A stretch of DNA of 64,000 bases. Origin: Peptococcaceae bacterium CEB3. Lineage in GTDB: Bacteria; Bacillota; Desulfitobacteriia; Desulfitobacteriales; Desulfitobacteriaceae. Under the pieces are notes generated by a model. It saw only the letters and a program-made list of their open reading frames with translations. It was not told the DNA's origin and searched no databases. Positions 52,645-62,900 of this stretch are shown here, in pieces (position 1 is the first letter of the stretch; every line of letters begins with the position of its first letter). Position numbers and translations under genes: made by a program. The DNA lies in NCBI GenBank assembly GCA_001029295.1, contig LDXJ01000061.1:186001-250000 (forward strand). The letters run 5' to 3'.

Positions 52645-54809
52645 TTATAGTAAAGCCTCACAGGTTGGACACCGCTCCACGGTGCGTTCAATCCCATCCT
52701 GCCCGCATGATAAGCACCATTTTTCTACGTCTCCCTGGAGAAGGGTCAGATATCTGCCCAGATAGCGTTCGGTTTTGCCGTTGACTATGATCTCATACAG
52801 CCGCTCCTCTTCGGCACCATTGAAAGGCTGGCTCGCCACCACGAAACCTTCTTGATGCTTTCCGGTAAAAACCAAAGACCCATTGGAGATCATGGTACGG
52901 CCAAAGTGCCCCTCAACACCCTCTCGTTGGGTTTTTGTTGGCAAAGCATTCGCTGATACCTTCGGCTGCTCGGAATCCAATACCGTTCTCATCTCCTTAA
53001 CCAACTCTAACACCGCCAGACGGTCGCTTTTTACACTATTGGTATACCAGCGATTGGCGACGACACAGTGGATACACCCGTTTTCCTCTGGATGTTCGAG
53101 GCAATATTCGCAATTCGCCACGGTTTCATAGGCTAAGACCAAGAGTTCTTCAAAGCTGTCCAAAGCTGCCCACGTTAAGGCCAAGCCTCCGGAGCTATTA
53201 TCGTAAAGGTAGATCCTGGCTCCATCATTGTTCGTCCAAGCGTAGGACACAATATCTTCTTTGGCGCAGGTATAAGCCATCGGAAAGGCGTTCTCTAAAG
53301 CCGTGGCCAAGCCCACCACGGCAGCATACGAACTATGAGTCATTCCTTTGAGGGATAGGGCTATCCCATCAGTGACAAAATGGCGCATGAGCGGCTGATC
53401 ATAGATGACCTCTTGACGTTCATTCCCGGATTGAAGCCAGCCAGCCTGGCAAATTCCCCCCCGAAAACATCACCGTCCAAGTCTGGGGCTTCGAAATGTC
53501 CGCTTTCCGCCCGGGCACAAGCATAGTGCGCGATCATTAGCGGTTCATTGTCCAGGTTTAATGCCAATGGCTCCAAGGGTTTACTGAACAATCGTTCCGG
53601 ATTTCTGAAGTAGTAATTATCATAGGCACTTTCGGTACGCAAAACGATGACGTGGCCTTCCTCGCGCCGTCCGATCCTTCCGGCCTGCTGCAAAAAACTT
53701 GCTTTGGTTCCGGGCAAACCCACGAGAATACAGACCGCAAGATTGGGAAGGTCCACCCCCAGTTCCAAGGCGGAGGTGGCTATCAAGCCACTCAATTGAT
53801 TTTGGCGAAAAGCTTTCTCGATATGCAGCCGGTCCTCTGCATTTAAACCCGCCCGATAGGCCTCTACCCTTGAGCCCACCTCCGGTGTTTGTAGACGCAA
53901 TTGTTCCGTGATGCGCTCAACTTGCTGACGTGTCTGCCCAAAAACCAGAAACCTGACTCGCCTGCGAGCGAGTTCGGCAATGACCCTTAATAGGTAGGCA
54001 TCCACATATTCCTGCGGCTCCACGAGATAGAAATGGCGATCAAAGCGAGGGCTGCCGTCATTGTCCGGACCTAGGATCTTGATATTCTCCAAACCGGTTA
54101 ACTTACTGAAGTGTTCATAGGGGTTCCCTGCCGTAGCGCTCGCCATGATAAAACGCGGGTCGCTGCCGTGCCTACGACAAACTTGCCGTAACCGCCGCAC
54201 AACATAAGCCATATTGCTGCCGAAAACCCCCGAGTAAACATGGCACTCATCCAAGATGACGAGAGCGAGGTGTTGAAATAATTCACCGTAGAGGGATTGC
54301 CCATTCTCACGCAAAATCGTGGTATGGAGGACATCGGGTGTTACCACAAGCAGCCGTCCGTGTTCCAAGGCATCCTGGCGTTCTATCCCGTGGACATCTC
54401 CGTCAAATTTGCGCACGATCCCCGGATTAAGTCCGAGTGACTTTGCCAAACCCTGAAGTTTAATGATCTGGTCGTTCGCCAAGGCTTTGATCGGATAAAC
54501 AAAAAGAGCACGCGCCTTATGATTTTGCAGCAGTTCATCCATCGTCGGAAAACTAAAAGCGACCGACTTACCCGAGGCAGTGGAAGTACAAATTGCCGTG
54601 TTCTGACCTGCCAATACGGATTCAATGCACGCGGATTGATGAGCATAAAGGCCCTGCGGATACTCGAATCGGCTGTATAGCCTGATTGAAGAATGAAGTG
54701 CCGAGGGAACCGCTCGATAGATGCCCTTGCGGCCAGGCTCCAAACGCTGATAAACAATCTTACCTTGCAATGCATGCAAGAGTGCCCCTATCACCATGGA
54801 TTTTATCAC
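52645..54809 (-). pseudogene. MrfA/YprA-like DUF1998 helicase paralog 1, frameshifted
   Basis: Two overlapping frames make one protein of about 720 residues. The first (54809-53361) has GLYAHQSACIESVLAGQNTA, CTSTASGKSVAFSFPT, LVILDECHVYSGVFGSNMAY, MASATAGNP, ATSALELGVDLPNLAVCILV and FLQQAGRIGRR. The second (to 52645) has VIYDQPLMRHFVTDGIALSL, the DUF1998 cysteines (CEYCLEHPEENGCIHCVVAN) and a Cys4 end (CLSCGQDGIERTVERCPTC). Adding one A near 53423 (NPG-NERQEVIYDQP) restores a single frame. MrfA-type helicases act in DNA repair; DUF1998 helicases also occur in defence systems. Real decay or a sequencing slip are both possible. Confidence 0.85.
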
Positions 54810-54871
54810 TTCCTGCCCCTCGAGTTGCTTAGCTCCTCTCGATACCTATTAGCCTTTCCTTTCGATCCCTA

Positions 54872-54928
54872 AATTGATCTTTTTCTTCATCTACCGCAAA
54901 AATCCTTCTATATCCAACAAATTCATCC
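54872..54928. repeat. Degenerate sequence shared with 43515-43570
   Basis: Second copy, again just upstream of a helicase start. On the minus strand one frame here ends GDEFVGYRRIFAVDEEKDQF and then RDRKERLIGIERS 19 bp before the helicase, so a lost upstream gene is likely. Confidence 0.55.
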
Positions 54929-55124
54929 CCATTTCGCGAGTATCTGCTAAGATCAAAACCGTCCAGGCGCTCCCTGCTATCAGTTCCAGCATACCACCCC
55001 TCCCAGACATTTGTCTGCCGCCCATGGGTGTTATGGTTATGGCTATCGAGGATTGCACTTGAAACACAAAAACGCCCCACCGGTCTCATGTACCGAAGGA
55101 GCGGGTTCCTGCTTTGGTCACTGG

Positions 55125-56055
55125 TCACTTTCTTGCCGTCTGTTCCACTGCAAACGTAACCCCGTGAAGGTCCGGCATAACGGCAAGGATAGCGCGTTCA
55201 AGGCTTTCTTTATATCGGAACTCAGCCCAGTCTTTTTGAAAAAGGTTTTGGCAGTATGGGCTCCCCCCTCCAATTCTTTAAGGCTGCGCGCACCGACCGG
55301 GCCATCTCTGCCGAAAACTGCGCTCCCGTTTTCTGGGCATACATCCATTGACCATAGTTATGTACCCCATACGGGTTAGAGGGAGAAAAAGCAGCGGCTC
55401 GGCCGGCCAGCATCTCGTCAAGTTCTTCGGGACTTAACCGTTGGTACTGTTCGGCAAAAGCGATGTATTTCCGGTCAAAACGCGGCCTGGGAGCGGGACG
55501 CTCTCCCTCAGGATAATATCCGAAACAGAGCATCGCGAGGGGAAAGACCCAAGCAGGAAGATCCAGCAGCTCCCGGTGTCTCTCATAATTCTCCATGATA
55601 TCTCCGATGTAGCAGGAACCGATTCCCCGGCTTTCGGCCGCGATCACCGCATTTTGCGCGGCAATGAGGGCATCTGAGCAAGCCAGCAGCAGGTCTGCTT
55701 CATCCGGACCACGGAATTCCAAACCACGCTCCAGGCAGTAGGCGTCAACGCCGGAATTCCTGTAATAATCAAACCACCGTTGATAGTCCGCCAAAAAGAC
55801 AGCGACCAAGGGAGCCTTGGCAATGAAGGGTTGGTGATCACAAGTTTCGCTCAAAACTTGCTTTTTCGCGGGATCCGTAATCAGAATGATGGAATAGAGC
55901 ATCATGTTCCCGGCGGTGGGAGCCCTCATGGCTCCTTCCACAATCCAATCCACATCTTCGCGATTCAGTGGACGGTCGGCAAAGCGCCTCAGTGAAATGC
56001 GCTCTCTCAGCCATTTTTCGCTTGGTCGTGCCCCATTTTCTTTCATCCTCAGCAC
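55125..56055 (-). CDS. Nitroreductase family protein, copy B (C-terminal frameshift)
   Basis: 277 residues in the main frame (56055-55222). Nitroreductase marks: LRERISLRRFADRPLNREDV, DWIVEGAMRAPTAGNMMLYS (FMN loop), KAPLVAVFLADYQRWF, LACSDALIAAQNAVIAAESR with GIGSCYIGDI (second FMN site) and LPAWVFPLAMLCFGYYPEGE. The enzyme should reduce nitro or flavin-type substrates with NAD(P)H. The frame stops after KPFSKRLG. A +1 shift at CCTTTTTCAAAAAG opens FQKDWAEFRYKESLERAILA to a TGA at 55125, and copy A has the same. The core is intact, so the protein is probably active. Confidence 0.82.
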
Positions 56056-56365
56056 TCCTTAAATCCTCCAGTTGCGCAAACTTTTGCCCATCACAGTCCA
56101 CGAGAACCCATCTGAACTGACATGCCCTTATCGATATCTTTGCCATCCTGCCATCTCAGAAAAAATGTCCTTCACATGTCCTTCTATAGGAGGATTCGAC
56201 ACCGATCCACAAAATTCCTTTTGTCAGAAAAACATTTCTGAGAGGGTTCTGACGTTCCCTGAATGTTAAAAATAGCAGTACAATTGTTCGCCGCATTAAT
56301 GCGTCAGAGTTTATTTTGAAACCTCTAATAGTTGTGGGACCGCTCCGATAGGGTAAAGTGTCACA

Positions 56366-56449
56366 GAACAAGATGCCAAGAAAGTCCTCACGGACCCCCT
56401 GCCTGAAACACACATCGATTGAGACACCCGCTGGGATGCCATCGATCTC
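56366..56449 (+). pseudogene. Fragment of the SEC-C/TPR gene
   Basis: 84 bp match 46953-47037 with about 88 percent identity (GAACAAGATGCCAAGAAAGT ... CGCTGGGATGCCATCGATCT). In this copy the CAA codon before GAC reads TGA, and no coding context remains on either side. Confidence 0.88.
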
Positions 56450-56490
56450 CATACTCCATTTCTGAAGGACGGTATAAGGTCTCCAAAGTT

Positions 56491-56775
56491 GGTGTGTCAT
56501 AGCCATATATCTAGCATGCTAGGCTCCACGACCCCGGGGATGCCTTGCTGTTCTTGCCATTTGCGACCAGCAAGGTGTAGCCTTCTGCTCTGACCACAGC
56601 ATCGGCCTTCACCGTTTTCGGGATTTCGGTGCTCTATCGCTTCAACTTACGCTGCCGGCCTGCTAGTTTGCTGTCTACGCTTAGATACACAGGTCACCCT
56701 GTGCCTCTCAAGACTCGCTACAGAATGGCTGGCTAACCTTTTCTGGTGGGATTCCCACCCACTCTATGACACACC
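56491..56775 (-). mobile_element. 285-bp structured element with 12-bp inverted ends
   Basis: The ends are a perfect 12-bp inverted repeat: GGTGTGTCATAG at 56491-56502 and its complement at 56764-56775. Read on the minus strand, the inside folds strongly: GTGGG-aat-CCCAC, CACAGG-GTGA-CCTGTG with a GNRA loop, CACCG...CGGTG and CCTTGCTG...CAGCAAGG. It begins GTGTG, like a group II intron 5' end, and the body resembles intron domain I RNA from memory. No reverse transcriptase frame is present. Options: a 5' group II intron remnant, a MITE, or another structured RNA. No protein is encoded. Confidence 0.5.
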
Positions 56776-56903
56776 CGTTTCTTGGCGCACGGTCAGACCC
56801 GGCACAATTTCCTCTCCGGGGTATGCCAAAAGGTTCCAATTCGTTACCGCAGGAGGACATAGCCTATAAGCCCGATCCCCCTGGTCATAGGATAATCCTG
56901 TGA

Positions 56904-56920
56904 ACATAGTACCACTATGT
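56904..56920. other. Perfect 7-bp inverted repeat downstream of the surface protein
   Basis: ACATAGT-acc-ACTATGT lies 50 bp past the stop of the giant gene. It could be its 3' hairpin, but no T-run follows. Confidence 0.5.
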
Positions 56921-56969
56921 CGGTTTCTTATAGCTAACGCGTGCTTAACAAACCTAAAATGGTCTGCAG

Positions 56970-59900
56970 TTACTGAAACTCGGCTGTTACCGTTACATCC
57001 GCATCCGGCATCGTAAAGCTCGTACCATTAATATCTTGCACTGTGTTTCCGTAATAATACTTCAATGTCCCGGCCTTTAACTGCTTCCCAGAATCCGGTG
57101 TTATCGTCAGGTTGATGGGCGTACCCGCGGCCGCCGATGTTGGAGCTGCCGTAATGCTCCCGCCACTCAAATTGCCAATGCTTACACTGTAGGTTGTAAC
57201 CGGCGGTGGTGGCGGAGGCACGTCCTCAAACTCGGCTGTTACCGTTACGTTCGCGTCTGGCATCGTAAAGCTCGTGCCGCTGATATCATGATCCGCTGTT
57301 CCGTCATTATACTTCAGTGTCCCGGCCTTCAGCCGTTTCCCGCTATCCGGGGTTATCGTCAGGTTGACAGTCGTACCCGCTGCCGCCGATGTTGGTGTTA
57401 CCGTAATGCTCCCGCCACTCAAATTGCCAATACTTACACTGTAGGTCGTAACCGGCGGTGGTGGCGGAGGCACATCCTCGAAGTCGGCTGTTACCGTTAC
57501 GTTCGCGTCTGGCATCGTAAAGCTCGTGCCGCTGATATCATGATCCGCTGTTCCGTCATTATACTTCAGTGTCCCGGTCTTCAGCCGCTTCCCGCTATCC
57601 GGAGTGATAGCCAGGTTGATGGTCGTACCGGCTGCCGCCGATGTTGGTGTTGCCGTAATGCTCCCGCCACTCAAATTGCCGATACTTACACTGTAGATCG
57701 TAACCGGCCGTGGTGGCGGAGGCACATACTCGAACTCGGCTGTGACAGTTACATCCGCGTCCGGCATCGTAAAGCTCGTGCCGCTAATATCATGATCCGC
57801 CGTTCCGTCATTATACTTTAATGTCCCGGCCTTTAACTCAAATCCGCTCCATGGGGTTATCGTCAGTTGGACAGTCGTACCTGCTGCTGTCCATACCGGA
57901 GTTGCTGTGATAGTTCCACCAGGCGTATTGCCAATCCTTACGCTGTGTCTAACCGCGGGTATATCCTCAAACAAGGCTGTAACGGTTACGTTCGCGTCCG
58001 GCATTATAAAGCTCGTGCCGTTAATATAATGATCCCCTGCCGCGTCAGTATACTTCAGTGTGCCGGCTTTTAACCGCTTCCCGCTGTCCGGACTTATAGT
58101 CAGGTTGATGGTGGTACCCGCTGCGGCCGATGTCGGAGCCGCCGTAATACTCCCGCCACTCAAATTGCCATCGATGCTTACCCTGTGTGTAACCTGTGGT
58201 ATATCCTCGAACTCGGCGGTAACGGTTACGTCGGCGTCCGGCATTGTGAAGCTCGTGCCGCTAATATCATGATCCGCCGTTCCGTCATTATACTTTAAGG
58301 TACCGGCCTTCAGCCGCTTCCCGGAATCCGGGGTTATCGTCAGGTTGATAGGCGTACCGGCTGCTGCCGCTGCTGGAGTCGCTGTAATGCTTCCGCCACT
58401 CAATTGGCCGATGGTCACAGTATAACCCTGGCTGTAAACAGGCTTTATGGTCCAGTCCTGGTAAACGCCACAGTCAATCGAAGGATCCCACTGAACAAAA
58501 GCGCCACCGGACTTGGAAATCAGCCAGTATTTGAACTTCATACCCGGATAATCGGGAGGACTCTTGAGTATGTCAGGCAGACTGGCGCAGTCAACCGTTA
58601 GGTTTTGAGCAGTGTTGCCGTCTTTGTCTAACACGGTAACATTGTATGTTTTAATTTTGTAGACCGCGGTTAAGGTCATGTCTCTCGTTGCTAATGGAAG
58701 ATCATTAGTATGACTATAGTCAACGTAGTCAGGCACGCCGTCGCCGTTCTCATCCCATCCCAGCATATTGAACCAGGGGAGACTAGGGTCAAGATCGCAG
58801 CGAACCTGTTGTCCGAACTGAAATTGCTCAGTTCGTGTGGTGGATTCCAAGTTAATTTTTCCCAGACTTAGGGCAGGCATAATGAAGGTAACGTTAAAAG
58901 TCTTGTTACTCGTATATCGTGCCGTGTAAAGGTACAATGAGCACCCCGCGAATGTGCCCTTGTCAGCATACATGGCGGTATTATAGTCATTTAAGCATTC
59001 CTTATAAGTACCGGTAAAACTGTGCAGCGATTTCTCCGTATCAAGGCCGGTGTAGGCGAAATTAGGTCCATAATTCCTAACAATATTAGAGTCCACCGCT
59101 GTGACAGTATCTACGCCAGATATCATGGGATAATTCCATCCGGGTGTGCCAGACCATCCTTTAAAGTTCACATCGGGTCCCGAGGAATTGTATTTTTCGG
59201 GTATTTTCGGAATTTCCCCGATGTTTACCGGATAAACGTCTAAATGCCAGGAACTGTCGTAATAAGTTATGAAGGACACCAGCTTTTGGTACGGCGCCAG
59301 GTAAATGGTGTAAGTTGTGTCCTCCAGTATTGGCTGGTTGAAATCAGGGCTGTACGTAAATTTGCCCATATCGTAATAACCCGACATGTCGATGGAGCCC
59401 GGTACCTGACCGAAAAGCACCTGTCTTTCAGCCAGTGTTTCACTCTCTTTACCGGCAATATTTAAGACATAGGTTGCCTTGCGGGTCTTAATGTCCGGGT
59501 ATTTTGCAGGATCTATGCTCGAATCGAGCCAGGTCAGATTTGCGGTTTTTAAGGCGCCGTCATTTTCTTTTGGAATTAGCTTGCCATTGTAGTAGTAGTA
59601 GCCGCCATTTTGGGAAAAACAAAGGTTGCTGCCCGTGTAGTAGATGAAGACCGTCGTATCCAAGCGCTTAGTATTCGGCGAAATGTACGGATCGTAGGCT
59701 CCGAAAAGATCCTTCCGTACGGTAACCGTATTCTTATTATGGTCGTATTCGAAGTAGGGGGAGGAAAACTGAAGATAGAAGTCGGATGTATCCGCGTAAT
59801 TTCCCGTAACCGTTTCTCCCGTTTTAATATCCAGATATTTCGCGTCCAGCAGGCCGCCAATGTCAGTTGGCGAACAGGACTCCCCATTCATTAAGCAAGC

Positions 59901-62900
59901 CCCCCCGCTGTTTACAAATTTCAGCAGGACATACTGGTTGCCCAGCGAGAAAAGGGGAAACTTATGACTGTATACGTCATACCCGGCTATCACTTTGAAC
60001 ACGTCCGATTGTGCGTAAACATTCAAATCGACGTATATCCCGGCTTCCATATAGAGCCCGCCCTGGAGCGAAGTATCAATCAACTCGCTATTCTCATCGT
60101 ATTTGCTCAACCCGAGGTGTACAAAACCGTAAAGGTCGATATACGGGCCAGCCTCCGCGTTTACGCCCACTTTTCCTAAATCGCTGAGGCCGGTGATCGA
60201 AAAGCTGATGCCCGCTTTGAGCCCCGCCTCGACTCCTAGATATCCCGCACAGTAGAGGTCGAAGCTAAATCTATCGTCCCCCATTAGAGTGTGTTGATAA
60301 CTGGAAACGCCCTTCTCAATACTGCCCCGTACCCCGACCTGCTTTGCGCACATCAGTGTGGTTTGGGTGGAAATGCCGGCGGCAAAGTTTACTCTAACGA
60401 CGAAGTCAAGAGTGAAATCCGTCTCAAATACGGGAACTTCTGGAGGGTCATAATTAGTTTCTTTAAATAGTTTGACATCTACCAGATCTATGTAGTCACC
60501 TTTGGCACCAAGTACTTTCTTAAGCGTATCGGCTATATGGCCGCTTTGATCACTGTTGTCTTTTATCAGGTTATTGATTTCTTTGGTGATATCGAGATAA
60601 CCGCTTTTGCTGTCATCCTTGGAGCAGATTAGAACGCTTAGGGATTCATTCGTTTGCGAATACATATTCAAGGCGTAATCAAAACTTGATCCCTGCCTAT
60701 CACCCTGCGCCGAAGTCTTGATGTATTCTTTCACTGTAAAATCCGCTTGTAACTCGACCTTTTGCTTAAGTACGGTGTGATAGGTAAAGGACAGCGTAAG
60801 CACCATCCAGTCTTTTGCGCCCGCGTCAGGGAAATTTTTGTTGACCGCGGTACCTATAGAAGCGGCGACCGTCAGACCTTTCACAAGGTCTCCGGGGCTT
60901 ATATCTATAGTTGCAGCGCCGGGGTTATCATGTACGGGCTTGAACCCCTGCTCCGTGGCGAGATGATTCGATCCCGTAGCCATAGCTTTGAACGACGGGC
61001 TCTCGCTAAGCGTGTGGGCTAATATTGCTGTAAGTTCTTGGGTACCCTTACTATTTCGGGCATCCTGCGCGATCTTTTGCGTATCCACTTTGCCCAGATA
61101 TGCCGAAGCAGGGATATCCTTCTTGTAAAATACATCCACTTGCTTAAAAACGTCTGAAAACTGGCTCTCCTTGGTGTAAAGCAGGGTGCGGTCGCCCTCT
61201 CCGCTGCCGCCCTTTATATCTGAAGCCTGTACTATTTTGCAAAACTTGGTTTTGTCGTCGTACTTACCGTTCCAGAAACAGACGGTGTCGTTCGTGGCGA
61301 TGCCAAGCTTCGCGGAAACGGAATACGCCCCATGGCCGAGAGTCTGCACATCCGACCACAGTATATATTTGATATTATCCTTAAGTTTGACATTCTCAAC
61401 TTCGTCCTTATGGATTCGGAAGGCCAGCGCACGCACCGCCTGACTTTCGCCACTGAAGCTTAGCTGAGCGTTTTTGAGGGTGAACTTATAGTGCCCGCCG
61501 CTGGTATAGGGCGTTGCCGGCGTTAATTTATAGACCCCGCCGCTGTCCGTTATGTTTAATTGGGGAATATCCCCGATGTAGGCTGTGAGCTCTACGTAAT
61601 CAGAAAGGTTATCCTTTGTCAGCTGTACCGGTGAGACAATCGAAACCGTATAGTTCGGGTCACAGTTCTCGCTATATTTCTCGGGATCCTGATATTGTTT
61701 CAGCCCATTGTGCCTTTTGGAATAGGCGGCATAAAGAGTCGTATCCGCGGTGACCGGCGCTGCGGAATAAAATTCTTTGGTCAGAGATTTATCGGTAAAC
61801 CAGCCGATAAAGGCCTGATTGTCTTTCACCGGCGTCGGAACTTCCGACAGCGTTCCCCCCAGTGGAACGGTGACCGGTTGGATGTCGGAACCGCCATTTG
61901 TCTGGAAAGTGACGGTCGCCTTATTTGAAGGGGCCCCGCCTTCTCCTCTGCCACCATTTTGGCCGGAGCCGTTTGGGCTAGGTATGCTGTTCGCATTCAC
62001 CGTGATGGTGTACGTCGCTTTCGTTCCATTCTGGGCTGTAACCACCAGCGTGTTGCCGCTGACTACGGGGTCGGTCACTCCGGTCGTATCCCACGTTTGC
62101 TGACTTTCCCCTTTACGCAAATTCCCCAGGAATGCCGCTTTGGTTGTTCCAATCGGTACCTTGCTGATCATTGTTCCACTTATCATATAGGCGGACGAGG
62201 TTATGCCAGTATCACTGCTTTGCGCTTCCGACCCTGTCGTCAGTGCCGAGATCATGTTTTTGATTATCTGCAGCACATTATCCGGTATTGAAGCACTGCC
62301 GCCCAAGCCGATTACATTCTCAGAAAGATTTAGACCCGTCAGTTCCTGTGCTGTATGAGGAAATCCGCTGCCTCTGGTCAACAAGAGTAAGGAATCGCTC
62401 AGCGAAGCCATCGGCGCACCGGTCAAGGCATCCACGATGTGGCTATCCTCGCCATTTGCGACATAAGTAGACTGGGGTCTGAGTAAGTTGCTAAATTGGC
62501 GGATTACAGCCAGGTTAGTGCCATAGCGGTCTTCCCCGGCCAGCCTCACAGGATTAGGCAGTCGACGCGCCACTCCGTCGCTGATAACACCGGTTCCGCC
62601 CACAACATATGTTCTCCGGATCGAAGCCTTATTGTGAGTAAGATAATTAAGCACGGACATGGGCAGACTATTCTGGTCCGTAAAAAGTATCGGCATACCT
62701 TCGGCCGCCGCCTCTGACGCTATAGACAAGGCGTCCGCAAAACTCCAGGCCGTAGCTACCGCCACTTGAGTCGGAGAGCCTAACTGGTTGGCGATGTTCA
62801 ACGCGGTGGCAAAACGGTCGGAACCGCCTAGATTCACTACCTTAATGTTCATGGCCTTTAAACTATCCAGTACATTTTGACTGACAATACCAAGACCCGA

